Shown: positions 1-8,411, counted from the first letter of the stretch. The stretch: 64,000 nucleotides of DNA from Kribbella italica (GCF_014205135.1 NZ_JACHMY010000001.1:7564001-7628000); one strand, 5' to 3'. A program made the numbers and translations. Notes: generated from the sequence alone by a model not told the origin.

Positions 1-145
1 TCTCGCCTACTGCGCGGCACTCGGCACGGCACCTCAGCGCACTGGAGCAAAGACCACGATGGAAAAACATCGAGGCCTTCACCCCAGCACGCTGAGCTAC
101 CGCACCGAGCACCTGCTCGCTACGGCGGGAATTGCCAGACACGCC
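1..145. other. Window edge without a supported gene
   Basis: Short reading frames run in from the left edge; one on the plus strand ends at the TGA at 93-95. None is long enough or has a recognisable motif, so I do not call a gene. A C-terminal tail of a gene lying outside the window is possible. Confidence 0.5.
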
Positions 146-826
146 CTAACTCTCCGACACCCAGCTGTACTCGACCTTCGGCCGCCCACTGCGTCCGTCG
201 TAGCGCTGCGTCCGTAGCGCCTGCTGCTGGTCGGCCAGGTGCTCCAAGTACCGCCGAGCGGTGATCCGCGACGTCCCGAGCTCGGCCGCGACCTCTTCGG
301 CCGTCCACCCCTCGCGGTTGCCGAGCAACTGGACCACTCGATCGAGCACCGACCCGGCCAGCCCCTTCGGCACTGACGAAACAGTAGCCGGATGCAACAA
401 CCGGTCGACCTCGTCCTGGTCGGCGACGACCTGACCGGCTTCAGCCGCTCGTCGCTGGCGGGCGTAGGCCGAGAGGCGGTCGCGGAGAGTCTCGAAGGCG
501 AACGGCTTGAGCACGTACTGGACGACACCGATGCGCGCCGCGGCCTGCACGGCGGCGACTTCGCGAGCCGACGTCACCGCGACCACGTCGGTCTGGTTGC
601 CAGAGGCGCGCATGCGCCGGACCACGTCGAGCCCGTGCCCGTCCGGCAGGTTCATGTCGAGCAGGACCAGATCGATCTGGCCTTGGGAGAGGACGGAAAG
701 GGCCCGCGCCGCCGTACCGGCGATGCCCACGCACGTGAAGCCGGGCAGGCGATCGACGTACGTCCGATGGGCCTCGGCGGCGACCGGATCGTCCTCGACG
801 ACGAGGACCCGCAGCAGATCAGGCAT
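146..826 (-). CDS. Response regulator, CitB/DcuR type (C4-dicarboxylate two-component system)
   Basis: A 226-aa DNA-binding response regulator. The receiver domain spans about residues 5-120, with the acidic pocket E11-D12-D13, phospho-acceptor D57 in VLLDMNLPDG and the conserved lysine in YVLKPF. The C-terminal part (about 165-215) holds a helix-turn-helix around EEVAAELGTSRITARR, as in the CitB/DcuR family. I chose ATG 826 because GGGGGTGG lies just upstream; a longer reading to 958 would run deep into the kinase gene. The kinase gene ends 29 nt upstream, so the two form an operon. With dctA divergent next door, the likely job (inference) is induction of C4-dicarboxylate uptake. Confidence 0.88.
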   Translation of the reverse strand: MPDLLRVLVVEDDPVAAEAHRTYVDRLPGFTCVGIAGTAARALSVLSQGQIDLVLLDMNLPDGHGLDVVRRMRASGNQTDVVAVTSAREVAAVQAAARIGVVQYVLKPFAFETLRDRLSAYARQRRAAEAGQVVADQDEVDRLLHPATVSSVPKGLAGSVLDRVVQLLGNREGWTAEEVAAELGTSRITARRYLEHLADQQQALRTQRYDGRSGRPKVEYSWVSES

Positions 827-855
827 TCGCGTCCACCCCCAGAAACCTTGGCAGA

Positions 856-2112
856 TCAGGCACTCGTGCTCACCGCCCGCGGCAGCCGCACGCGCACGGT
901 CAGCGCGGGGATCTCGTCCAGCTCGGAGTCCGGGTCGACCATCAACGTCCCCTGCCAACGCATCACCGTGCTGCGGACCAGCACCAGTCCGAGTCCGTGT
1001 CCTGGCTCGTTCTTCGTCGTCCAGCCGCGCTCGAACATCCGGGCCAGCTCGCCCGACCCGAGCTCGGCGCCGGTGTTCGTCACGGCCAGGTCGATCGCGT
1101 CCGGCGTCGTACCGGCCTTCAGCTCGACGCGTCGTGGTGCCGGGCCACTGCGCGCGGCCTCGATCGCGTTGTCGAGCAGGTTCCCGACGACGGTGACCAC
1201 GTCCTGCGCGGGCAGTCGGGTGTTGAGCGCCTCGGAGCCGAGCTCCAGCGTGAGCAGTACGCCGCGCTCCTGCGCCTGCGACAGCTTGGCCAGCAGCAGC
1301 GACGCGAGCACCGGGTCACCGACCGTCCCGACCACGCGGTCCGTCATCGCCTGCGCGAACTGCAACTCCGACACCGCGAACTCCCGCGCCCGTTCCGGCC
1401 GGCCGATCTCGATCAGGCTGACGACCGTGTGCAACCGGTTCGAGGCCTCGTGGTTCTGCGCCTCGAGCGACTCAGCCAGGCTGCGCACCGCGTCCAGCTC
1501 GCCGAGCAGCGCCTGCAGCTGGGTGTGGTCCCGCAGCGTGACGATCCGCCCGGAGCGCGCCGGCTGCTGGTTCACCACGACCACGCCGTACGCGCCGAGG
1601 TGCAGTTCGTCGTACGCCGTACGCCCGGCCCTCAGCAGATCGGACAGCGCGACCGGCAGGTGCAGCTCGTCCACGGTGGTCCCGGTGGGGATCGCCTGGA
1701 GCCCGAGCAGCCGCCGGGCCTCCTCGTTGACCAGCTGGACCCGCCCGTCGGCGTCAATCAGCAGCAGGCCTTCACGGGCGGCGCGCAGGACACCCTGGTA
1801 GAAGTCGAGCATCCAGGCGAGCGTCTGGGTCCCCATCCCGCGGGTCGCGCGGCGGACCCGCCAGGCGACCAGCGCGTTGCCCGCGATCGCCACCCCGAGC
1901 ATCAGGCTGGCGATGCCGAGCATCGTCCGGGTCTCGGCCCGGAGCAGCTCGTCCCAGCCCGGCGGCGTGAGTCCGGCCGCCGCGGCGTCGCGGTCGGCCT
2001 GCGCCCGGGCGCGGCTGGCCATGGTGATCCAGACCATCGCGATCAGCACCGCGACCGTGCCGGTCTGCAGCCAGAGCACCTGGCGCCGCAGCTCCCACGG
2101 CCGACGTTTCAT
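856..2112 (-). CDS. Sensor histidine kinase, DcuS/CitA type
   Basis: A 418-aa membrane sensor kinase. Two transmembrane segments near the N-terminus (about residues 13-32 and 62-82) enclose a short extracytoplasmic loop of about 30 residues, smaller than the PAS sensor of classical DcuS/CitA. A cytoplasmic PAS-like domain follows (about 100-200, GLLLIDADGRVQLVNEEA). The phospho-acceptor H221 sits in QNHEASNRLHT, the Spo0B-like H-box of this family. The C-terminus is an HATPase domain (GNLLDNAIEAA, GHGLGLVLV). ATG 2112 is preceded by GGAG at a good distance, whereas an upstream start at 2157 has no such site. It is followed closely by its response regulator gene. The ligand is probably a C4-dicarboxylate, judged from the divergent dctA gene. 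Confidence 0.87.
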   Translation of the reverse strand: MKRRPWELRRQVLWLQTGTVAVLIAMVWITMASRARAQADRDAAAAGLTPPGWDELLRAETRTMLGIASLMLGVAIAGNALVAWRVRRATRGMGTQTLAWMLDFYQGVLRAAREGLLLIDADGRVQLVNEEARRLLGLQAIPTGTTVDELHLPVALSDLLRAGRTAYDELHLGAYGVVVVNQQPARSGRIVTLRDHTQLQALLGELDAVRSLAESLEAQNHEASNRLHTVVSLIEIGRPERAREFAVSELQFAQAMTDRVVGTVGDPVLASLLLAKLSQAQERGVLLTLELGSEALNTRLPAQDVVTVVGNLLDNAIEAARSGPAPRRVELKAGTTPDAIDLAVTNTGAELGSGELARMFERGWTTKNEPGHGLGLVLVRSTVMRWQGTLMVDPDSELDEIPALTVRVRLPRAVSTSA

Positions 2113-2241
2113 GCCGACATTCTCCACACCAGCGCCACCACTGGTAGTGCGCGGCACCGGTTGGCCGCCGTCCGACGGTTCGCCGCGCGCCGAAGTGTGG
2201 TCGCCGGCCGCGAACGATATGAACGAAATGCGCAGTTGTCC

Positions 2242-2257
2242 TGTGCGTCACGTCACA
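2242..2257 (+). promoter_or_regulatory. Candidate CRP-type site upstream of dctA
   Basis: TGTGCGTCACGTCACA fits the TGTGA-N6-TCACA consensus of CRP/GlxR-type cAMP regulators with one mismatch. It ends 48 nt before the dctA start, in the dctA/kinase divergent region. Confidence 0.45.
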
Positions 2258-2305
2258 GTTACTCAGAACCACCCGGAACCAGGTCTGCCGGCCAAGGAGC
2301 CACGT

Positions 2306-3688
2306 ATGTCGAGCACCGAACCCCGTCCCACCCCGGTCCGCAACGACCGGACCCACTTCCTCTACATCGCCGTCATCGTCGCCGTCGCCCTGGGCATCGG
2401 TGTCGGGTTCCTGTTCCCCGACTTCGCGGTCGAGCTGAAACCGCTCGGCACCGGGTTCGTGAACCTGATCAAGATGATGATCAGCCCGGTCATCTTCTGC
2501 ACGCTGGTCCTCGGCATCGGCTCGGTCCGCCAGGCCGCCAGCGTCGGCAAGGTCGGCGGCCTCGCGCTGATCTACTTCATCGTGATGTCGACCGTGGCCC
2601 TGGGCATCGGCCTGGTCGTCGGCAACCTGGTCCAGCCGGGTTCCGGCCTCAACCTGACCGACAAGCTGCGCGAGACCGGCCAGAACCAGGTCGGCACGAC
2701 GCACGAGACCACGACCGACTTCGTTCTCGGCATCATCCCGAAGACGGTCGTCTCGGCGCTGACCGAGGGCGAGGTGCTGCAGACCGTCTTCGTGGCGCTG
2801 CTGATCGGCTTCGCGCTGCAGGCGATGGGCTCGAAGGGCCAGCCGGTCCTGACCGGGATCGCGCACCTGCAGCGGCTGGTCTTCAAGGTGCTGGCGATGA
2901 TCATGTGGGCCGCCCCGATCGGTGCCTTCGGCGCGATCGCCGCGGTCGTCGGCGCGACCGGCGTGGACGCGCTGATCAGCCTCGGCAAGATCATGATCGC
3001 CTTCTACATCACCTGTCTGCTGTTCGTGATCGTTGTCCTGGGCACCATTCTTCGCGTCGTCACCGGGCTGTCGATCTTCCAGCTGCTGCGCTACCTCGGC
3101 CGCGAGTTCCTGCTGATCGTGTCCACGTCGTCGTCGGAGACCGCCCTGCCCCGGCTGATCGGCAAGATGGAGCACCTCGGGGTCTCCAAGAGCGTGGTCG
3201 GCATCACCGTCCCGACCGGCTACTCGTTCAACCTGGACGGTACGGCGATCTACCTGACGATGGCCTCGCTGTTCATCGCCGAGGCGATGGACCAGCCGTT
3301 CTCGATCGGGCAGCAGGTCTCCCTGCTGGCGTTCATGATCATCGCCTCGAAGGGCGCCGCCGGGGTCACCGGCGCCGGTCTGGCGACGCTGGCCGGCGGC
3401 CTGCAGTCGCACCGGCCGGAGCTCGTCGACGGCGTCGGACTGATCGTCGGCATCGACCGGTTCATGTCCGAGGCCCGCGCGCTGACGAACTTCGCCGGCA
3501 ACGCGGTCGCCACGGTCCTGGTCGGCCACTGGGTCGGCGAACTCGACCGGGACCAGGTCAAGCAGGTCTTCGCCGGTGATGACCCGTTCGACGAGGCCGC
3601 GTTCGCGGCCGGCGACACCCACGGCGGCGACGTACCGGCAGCTGTCACCACAGGTCCCGACGCGACACAGGACCGCGACCACCACTAG
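2306..3688 (+). CDS. dctA: C4-dicarboxylate:cation symporter DctA
   Basis: A 460-aa secondary transporter of the glutamate/aspartate (SLC1, DAACS) family that imports succinate, fumarate or malate with H+ or Na+. It has the family's eight or so hydrophobic segments, starting at FLYIAVIVAVALGIGVGFLF. Signature regions are the serine-rich STSSSETALPRL, SFNLDGTAIY (matching SFNxDGT) and FAGNAVAT near the end, where family members carry the substrate-binding residues. ATG 2306 follows AAGGAG at 7 nt. It is divergent from the DcuS/DcuR-type system and carries a CRP-like site upstream. The tail after about residue 425 is charged and probably cytoplasmic. Length is close to the usual 430-450. Confidence 0.95.
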   Translation: MSSTEPRPTPVRNDRTHFLYIAVIVAVALGIGVGFLFPDFAVELKPLGTGFVNLIKMMISPVIFCTLVLGIGSVRQAASVGKVGGLALIYFIVMSTVALGIGLVVGNLVQPGSGLNLTDKLRETGQNQVGTTHETTTDFVLGIIPKTVVSALTEGEVLQTVFVALLIGFALQAMGSKGQPVLTGIAHLQRLVFKVLAMIMWAAPIGAFGAIAAVVGATGVDALISLGKIMIAFYITCLLFVIVVLGTILRVVTGLSIFQLLRYLGREFLLIVSTSSSETALPRLIGKMEHLGVSKSVVGITVPTGYSFNLDGTAIYLTMASLFIAEAMDQPFSIGQQVSLLAFMIIASKGAAGVTGAGLATLAGGLQSHRPELVDGVGLIVGIDRFMSEARALTNFAGNAVATVLVGHWVGELDRDQVKQVFAGDDPFDEAAFAAGDTHGGDVPAAVTTGPDATQDRDHH

Positions 3689-3711
3689 TCCACCTGTCCC
3701 ACCCCTCAGCC

Positions 3712-3741
3712 AGCGCCCGTCAGCCACAGCTGACGGGCGTT
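3712..3741. terminator. Bidirectional terminator between dctA and the F420-type oxidoreductase
   Basis: CGCCCGTCAGC (3714-3724) pairs perfectly with GCTGACGGGCG (3729-3739) around a CACA loop, and two more pairs extend the stem. A T-rich stretch follows on the plus strand. It lies between convergent genes. Confidence 0.85.
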
Positions 3742-3748
3742 GGTGTTT

Positions 3749-4576
3749 CTACTGCCCTGCAAGGAGCTCGACCACCGGCGCCAGCTCTTCCAGGTACGCC
3801 GAATTCACGCTGATGTACGACGCACCGAGGACCTCGCGCCGCCGCAGCAGCTCGTCCGCCATCTGACGCGGACCACCCGGCAGCAGCATCAGCGAGTCGG
3901 TTGCCCGCAGCGCCTCCGGCTCGACCCCGGTCGCCATCTTCGTCCACGGCGGCAGCTCACCGTCCCCGGCCGCGAACAGGTTCAGCGCCAGCTCGATGTC
4001 GTCGGCGCGGTCGCCGGCCAGCGTCCGCAGCTCCTCCGCGAGCTGGATGACCTCGGCCGGTGGCGTCAGCGCGCCCTTCGCGATCGAGACCACGTCCGCC
4101 CGCTCGGCCGCGAGCGCCAGGGCCTTCGGCCCGCCGGCGGCCATGATCACCGGCGTGTGCCGATCGCCGTCCAGCTCGGCCAGGTGGTCGAGCGTCTCGC
4201 GCACCTGCTGCAGTCGCTCCGCGCCCGTCCCGTACGGCAGTCCGAGCTTCTCGGCGAACTTGTCCGTCCCCGGCCGCCCGGTGCCGATCCCGAACTCGAA
4301 CCGCCCGTCGGTCAGCACGGTCAGCGTGTGCGCGTCCCAGGCGGCGGCGTACGGCGTGCGCATCGGCGCGGCCGCGACGAACGTGCCGACGCGGATGTCG
4401 GCGACCGCCGCGGCCATCGCCAGCGATGGGAACGGCGACAGCAACTGGAGCCCGTCGGGCATCAGAACCGTCGAGTACCCGAGCTCCGCGGCACGGCGTA
4501 CGGTCTTCGTCCACTGGTCCGGGCTGCCGTCCGCCGGCGTGGCCACGATGCCGAACCTGAAGCGCTTGTCTGTCAT
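3749..4576 (-). CDS. Luciferase-like (LLM class) F420-dependent oxidoreductase
   Basis: A 275-aa TIM-barrel oxidoreductase of the bacterial luciferase-like superfamily. The N-terminus FRFGIVATPADG, the strand-helix pattern LGYSTVLMPDGLQ and LAMAAAVADIRVGTFV are typical of the F420-using actinobacterial branch (MSMEG_2516-like). The substrate is unknown. ATG 4576 is preceded by GGAGAGGACAGGA; an upstream start at 4684 would run into the divergent gene at 4683. It is transcribed alone, divergent from the YgfZ-like gene and convergent with dctA. FMN use instead of F420 cannot be excluded from sequence alone. Confidence 0.8.
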   Translation of the reverse strand: MTDKRFRFGIVATPADGSPDQWTKTVRRAAELGYSTVLMPDGLQLLSPFPSLAMAAAVADIRVGTFVAAAPMRTPYAAAWDAHTLTVLTDGRFEFGIGTGRPGTDKFAEKLGLPYGTGAERLQQVRETLDHLAELDGDRHTPVIMAAGGPKALALAAERADVVSIAKGALTPPAEVIQLAEELRTLAGDRADDIELALNLFAAGDGELPPWTKMATGVEPEALRATDSLMLLPGGPRQMADELLRRREVLGASYISVNSAYLEELAPVVELLAGQ

Positions 4577-4670
4577 CGTCCTGTCCTCTCCGAGTCGTAC
4601 CTCCAGCCTCGCGATCGCCGGTGTTGTCCACATCCCACAGCGGGAGGCGTTCGCCGTACGACGGGCGACG

Positions 4671-4676
4671 TACGCT
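4671..4676 (+). promoter_or_regulatory. -10 hexamer, leaderless start of ygfZ
   Basis: TACGCT followed by 6 nt and ATG 4683; no Shine-Dalgarno sequence precedes the start. Confidence 0.5.
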
Positions 4677-4682
4677 GGTGAC

Positions 4683-5687
4683 ATGTCATCGATGCGCAGC
4701 CCCTTGCTGGACCTGCCCGCGGCGGTCGAGGCCGACGGCCCGGACGCCGGAGTCGCGGCGCACTACGGCTCGGACCTGCGCGAGCAACGGGCGCTGGCCC
4801 GGGGCGAGGGGTATGTCGATCTCTCCCACCGGGACGTGGTCACGATCAGTGGGCCGGACCGGCTCACCTGGCTGCACGCGCTCACGACGCAGTACTTCGA
4901 GGGCCTCCAGGCCGGTACGTCGACGACGGCGCTGCTGCTGTCCCCGACCGGCCACGTCGAGCACGCGATGTACGGCGTCGACGACGGCGAGACCTTCTGG
5001 CTGCACACCGAGCCGGGCGCGGCCGCCGCGCTGGTCGAGTGGCTGCAGAAGATGGTGTTCATGTCCCGGGTGGAGATCACCGACGTCACCGACCGCTTCG
5101 CGATCGTGTGGCGTCCTGGTGCGGCCCCGGCCGAGGGGCCGTTGACGCGGTCCGGCGGCGACTCGCTCGGTGGGTTCGAGGTGTTCCTGCCGCGGGGGGA
5201 GCTTTCGGCGTACGCCGAGCTGGCGGGCCCGCCGGCGGGCGTCTGGGCGTACGAGGCGCTGCGGATCGAGGCGGGGCACCCGCGGTTCGGCCTCGACACC
5301 GACGAGCGCGCGATCCCGAACGAGCTGGGCTGGCTCGGCGTCGGCGTCCACCTGGACAAGGGCTGCTACCGCGGCCAGGAGACCGTCGCGCGGGTGCACA
5401 ACCTGGGTCGGCCGCCGCGGCGGCTGGTCCGGCTGCACCTCGACGGCTCGGTCGACCACCTGCCGCAGCACGGGTACGCCGTCCGGGTGGGTGAGAAGCA
5501 GGTCGGGTTCGTCGGGTCCGCCGCGCGGCACCACGAGCTCGGGCCGATCGCGCTGGCGCTGGTCAAGCGTTCGGTCGACAGCGAGCTGGAGCTGCAGGTC
5601 GTGGCCGAGGACCAGCCGACGGTGACGGCGACGCAGGAACTGATCGTCGACCCCGAGGTCGGGCTGCACGTGCGCGCCCGGCTGTGA
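4683..5687 (+). CDS. ygfZ: Folate-binding YgfZ-like protein (GcvT fold)
   Basis: A 334-aa tetrahydrofolate-binding protein of the YgfZ family, which supports maintenance or repair of some Fe-S enzymes in other bacteria. The diagnostic motif KGCYRGQE sits at about residues 230-237 in LDKGCYRGQETVARVHNLG. The N-terminal half resembles the glycine-cleavage T protein (ISGPDRLTWLHALTTQ). The start is taken at ATG 4683 on the leaderless spacing; ATG 4692 is an in-frame alternative. The next plus-strand gene begins 58 nt after the stop with its own promoter, so this one is probably transcribed alone. Confidence 0.88.
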   Translation: MSSMRSPLLDLPAAVEADGPDAGVAAHYGSDLREQRALARGEGYVDLSHRDVVTISGPDRLTWLHALTTQYFEGLQAGTSTTALLLSPTGHVEHAMYGVDDGETFWLHTEPGAAAALVEWLQKMVFMSRVEITDVTDRFAIVWRPGAAPAEGPLTRSGGDSLGGFEVFLPRGELSAYAELAGPPAGVWAYEALRIEAGHPRFGLDTDERAIPNELGWLGVGVHLDKGCYRGQETVARVHNLGRPPRRLVRLHLDGSVDHLPQHGYAVRVGEKQVGFVGSAARHHELGPIALALVKRSVDSELELQVVAEDQPTVTATQELIVDPEVGLHVRARL

Positions 5688-5733
5688 TTGGGATCATCCC
5701 CAACATGCCTTTTTGCTCCTGACGCCTGAGCCG

Positions 5734-5739
5734 TACAGT
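5734..5739 (+). promoter_or_regulatory. -10 hexamer, leaderless start of the asparaginase gene
   Basis: TACAGT followed by 6 nt and GTG 5746, the same spacing as at ygfZ. Confidence 0.5.
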
Positions 5740-5745
5740 GCAGGC

Positions 5746-6747
5746 GTGACCGAACCTGTGATCGTGGCCGACGTCGTCCGCAGCGACTTCGTCGAAGGGC
5801 ACCACCGCGGCTCTGTCGTGGTGACGAATCCCGACGGTGGCGTCGAGTGGTCCGTCGGCGTGGTGGACCAGCCGATGTTCCCGCGCTCGTCGAACAAGCC
5901 GATGCAGGCGCTCGGCATGCTGCGCCACGGGCTCGACCTGGACGGGCGGCTGCTCGCGCTGGCCGGGGCGTCGCACTCGGGCGAGCAGATCCATCTGGAC
6001 GGCGTACGGGAGATCCTGGCGGGTGTCGGGCTGGACGAGAGCGCGCTGCGGACGCCGGCGCAGTACCCGGTCGAGGACTGGCGGCGTGACGAGTGGGTCG
6101 CGGCCGGGCACGGTCCGGAGCCGATCACGATGAACTGCTCGGGCAAGCACGCGGCGATGATCGCGACGTGTGTCGCGAACGGCTGGCCGATCCACGACGA
6201 CGCGTGCGCGACCAGCCCGGACGGGGTCTGGGGTGCCGACGACTACCGGTCGCCGAAACACCCGCTGCAGCAGGTGATCCGGACCGCCGTCGAGGACTCG
6301 GCCGGCGAGAAGGTCTCGTACGTCGCGGTCGACGGTTGCGGAGCGCCGATCCTGGCGATCAGCCTGGCCGGGCTGGCGCGCTCCTTCGGACTGTTCGCGG
6401 CTGCGGAGCCGGCGACGCTGGAGGGACGGGTCGCGGATGCGTTCCGCGCGTTCCCGGAGTACGCCAGTGGTACCCGGCGCGACGAGGCCGAGCTGATCCA
6501 CGCGATCCCGGGCCTGTTCGGCAAGGTCGGCGCCGAGAGCGTGTACGCCGTGGGCCTGGCCGACGGCCGCGGGATCGCCGTGAAGATCGAAGACGGCAGC
6601 GCCCGGGCGCGGGCGGTCGTGATGGCCGCAACGCTGAAGATGCTGGGCCTGGACCACGAGGTGCTGGACAAGCATTTGCACTTCCCGCTGCTGGGCGGCG
6701 GCGTACAGGTCGGCTCGGTCCGGCCACATCCTTTGATTTTCAGCTGA
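5746..6747 (+). CDS. Asparaginase, type II actinobacterial/rhizobial family
   Basis: A 333-aa protein of the Asparaginase_II family (Pfam PF06089, Rhizobium AnsA-like), which hydrolyses L-asparagine to aspartate and ammonia and is unrelated to the E. coli enzymes. Family marks are FPRSSNKPMQALGML near residue 45, LALAGASHSGE, MNCSGKHAAMIATC and VDGCGAPILAISLAGLA. No signal peptide is seen, so it is cytoplasmic. GTG 5746 is preferred because a -10 hexamer lies 6 nt upstream; TTG 5713 in the same frame would put that hexamer inside the gene. It is monocistronic. Confidence 0.87.
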   Translation: MTEPVIVADVVRSDFVEGHHRGSVVVTNPDGGVEWSVGVVDQPMFPRSSNKPMQALGMLRHGLDLDGRLLALAGASHSGEQIHLDGVREILAGVGLDESALRTPAQYPVEDWRRDEWVAAGHGPEPITMNCSGKHAAMIATCVANGWPIHDDACATSPDGVWGADDYRSPKHPLQQVIRTAVEDSAGEKVSYVAVDGCGAPILAISLAGLARSFGLFAAAEPATLEGRVADAFRAFPEYASGTRRDEAELIHAIPGLFGKVGAESVYAVGLADGRGIAVKIEDGSARARAVVMAATLKMLGLDHEVLDKHLHFPLLGGGVQVGSVRPHPLIFS

Positions 6748-6792
6748 AACTCGCTCACTTGCTGTGAGTGAGGCGGCTCACGGCCGGTCTGC

Positions 6793-6804
6793 TTGCAATT
6801 GCAA
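6793..6804. promoter_or_regulatory. Palindromic operator candidate upstream of the HTH regulator
   Basis: TTGCAATTGCAA is a perfect 12-bp palindrome 24 nt before the ATG of the XRE-type regulator. It is a plausible autoregulatory site in its promoter region. Confidence 0.4.
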
Positions 6805-6828
6805 GCGCTCTGCTAGCACACTGGACGC

Positions 6829-7335
6829 ATGGCCAGGTTGAGTGATCGTGCGGCGGACGCGATGGGTTCGGTGGGGGAGTACCTCGCCGAGCAGCGGCGG
6901 CACGCGCAGTTGTCGTTGCGGCAGCTGTCCGACCTGGCCGGCGTCTCCAACCCGTACCTGAGCCAGATCGAGCGCGGGCTGCGCAAGCCGTCGGCCGACG
7001 TACTGCAGCAGCTGGCGAAGGCCCTGCGGATCTCCGCGGAGACGCTGTACGTGCGGGCCGGCATCCTCGACCCGGAGGACCGGGCCGAAGGCGGCAGCGC
7101 GACCGGTGTGGTCGACGCGATCCTGCTCGACCCGCTGCTGAACGAGCGGCAGAAGCGCGTACTGCTCGACGTTTACGGATCTTTCGTCCGGGAGAACGCA
7201 CCCGAGGACGACGTACCGGCCGCGGCGGCGACGAAGCCCCCGGCCAAGAAGGCGGCTCGGACCGTCAAGAAGGCCGCGGCGGCGAAGAAGTCCCCGGCCC
7301 CCAGGACCCCTGCATCAAAGCGCACCACCCACTGA
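6829..7335 (+). CDS. XRE-family HTH regulator with Lys/Ala-rich tail (Rv0474-like)
   Basis: A 168-aa regulator. Residues about 13-70 form a Cro/CI helix-turn-helix (EYLAEQRRHAQLSLRQLS, SNPYLSQIERGLRKPSADVL). A helical linker follows (ILLDPLLNERQKRVLLDVYGSF). The last 40 residues are almost only A, K, P, R and T (AKKAARTVKKAAAAKKS), like a histone H1 tail. The next gene, 25 nt downstream, encodes an HbhA-like protein with a similar basic tail, and DUF2516 follows. This order matches M. tuberculosis Rv0474, Rv0475 (hbhA) and Rv0476. Its targets are unknown; control of its neighbour is an inference. Confidence 0.85.
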   Translation: MARLSDRAADAMGSVGEYLAEQRRHAQLSLRQLSDLAGVSNPYLSQIERGLRKPSADVLQQLAKALRISAETLYVRAGILDPEDRAEGGSATGVVDAILLDPLLNERQKRVLLDVYGSFVRENAPEDDVPAAAATKPPAKKAARTVKKAAAAKKSPAPRTPASKRTTH

Positions 7336-7360
7336 CACCACTGCTCCGAGGAGAAGCCTG

Positions 7361-7894
7361 ATGGCTACCCGTACCCCCGTCACGCCCCTGTACGTCATCG
7401 CCGGCGCCGGCGACCTGGCCGTCGAGAAGTTCCGCGCGGTCAGCGAGGACGTCACCGCCCGGTTCGCCAAGCTCGACCAGGACGCCCTGCAGTCGACGCT
7501 GCGCACCGAGCTGACCAAGCGCCAGACCGAGCTGTCCAAGCGCCTCGAGGCGCTGGCCGCCGACGCCAAGACCGTGCCGGCCAAGCTGCGTGAGCTGCCG
7601 GCCGTCGCGCAGGCCGGTCTGACCACGGTGCTCGGCCAGGCCGAGGAGACCTACGACGACCTGGCCACCCGCGGCGAGGAGATCGTCGGCCGGATCCGCA
7701 CCCAGAAGGCGACCGAGGACCTCGAGGCCCAGGCCAAGACCACGGTCAGCAAGGTCAAGGCGACCCGCACCACCGCGCGCAAGACCGCCGACAACACCAC
7801 CCGCAACGTCAAGGCGACCGCCACCAGCGCCCGCAAGACCGCGAAGACGGCCGCCAAGGCCGCCGGCGACGCCGCCGCCAAGGTCGGCGACTGA
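7361..7894 (+). CDS. HbhA-like Lys/Ala-rich surface/DNA-binding protein
   Basis: A 177-aa protein like mycobacterial heparin-binding haemagglutinin. Residues about 20-130 are a long charged helix or coiled coil (AVEKFRAVSEDVTARFAKLD, TELTKRQTELSKRLEALA). Residues 130-177 are basic repeats of the type SARKTAKTAAKAAGDAAAK. In mycobacteria this tail binds sulfated glycans and DNA; in a non-pathogen the role is unclear and could be chromosomal or cell-surface. ATG 7361 has an excellent GAGGAGAAG site. It lies 25 nt after the HTH regulator, so the two share an operon. No signal peptide or membrane segment is visible. Confidence 0.8.
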   Translation: MATRTPVTPLYVIAGAGDLAVEKFRAVSEDVTARFAKLDQDALQSTLRTELTKRQTELSKRLEALAADAKTVPAKLRELPAVAQAGLTTVLGQAEETYDDLATRGEEIVGRIRTQKATEDLEAQAKTTVSKVKATRTTARKTADNTTRNVKATATSARKTAKTAAKAAGDAAAKVGD

Positions 7895-7940
7895 CCGTAG
7901 TCCTCGCGTGGCGGCCTGACGCCGTACGCCGCAACACGCC

Positions 7941-7986
7941 GACGGGTGGTCCGAATCTGCCGCTGAGCAGAGGTGGGCCACCCGTC
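7941..7986 (+). terminator. Terminator after the HbhA-like gene
   Basis: GACGGGTGGTCC (7941-7952) pairs with GGGCCACCCGTC (7975-7986), 12 bp with one G-T pair and a 22-nt loop. It ends just before the DUF2516 promoter. Confidence 0.55.
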
Positions 7987-7993
7987 CGCTTGT

Positions 7994-7999
7994 TAGGCT
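7994..7999 (+). promoter_or_regulatory. -10 hexamer, leaderless start of the DUF2516 gene
   Basis: TAGGCT followed by 7 nt and ATG 8007. Confidence 0.5.
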
Positions 8000-8006
8000 C
8001 GTACGC

Positions 8007-8363
8007 ATGCTCCCACTCGCCACGTTCCCGACCCTGTTCCCGGGGTTCGGCAATCCGTTCGACGTCATCTGGTGGGTGCTGCTCGGCCTGAAGCTGGTCG
8101 CACTGCTGGACGCGGCCTTCAGGCCACGCCAGGTGTTCGTCGCGGCGGACAAGCTGACCAAGCCCGGCTGGGTGCTGATCCTGGCGACGTTCTCGCTGTG
8201 CCAGATCTTCCAGGGCGGCTGGCTGAGCTTCTTCGGCCTGATCGGCATCGTCGCCGCGGGCGTCTACCTGGTCGACGCCCGCCCCGCCCTGCGCGCCGCC
8301 AGCGGCCGGGGCCGCGGCGGAGGCTGGGGCATCCGCCGCAGGCGGGGTCCGCGCCCGCTCTGA
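8007..8363 (+). CDS. DUF2516 family membrane protein (Rv0476-like)
   Basis: A 118-aa membrane protein. Three hydrophobic stretches are visible: VIWWVLLGLKLVALLDAAF, WVLILATFSLCQIF and WLSFFGLIGIVAAGVYLVD. A basic Gly/Arg-rich C-terminal tail follows (GRGRGGGWGIRRRRG). It belongs to an actinobacterial family of unknown function that sits next to hbhA in mycobacteria, and the same neighbourhood is kept here. It has its own leaderless promoter downstream of a terminator, so it need not be co-transcribed with the HbhA-like gene. Confidence 0.8.
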   Translation: MLPLATFPTLFPGFGNPFDVIWWVLLGLKLVALLDAAFRPRQVFVAADKLTKPGWVLILATFSLCQIFQGGWLSFFGLIGIVAAGVYLVDARPALRAASGRGRGGGWGIRRRRGPRPL

Positions 8364-8411
8364 TCCACGCGTACGCCGTACAGGCTCACCAGCCGGTACG
8401 GCGTACTGACG

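Noticed and set aside
1..95. C-terminal fragment of an integrase or transposase at the left edge
   Set aside because: The roughly 30 codons visible carry no diagnostic residues.
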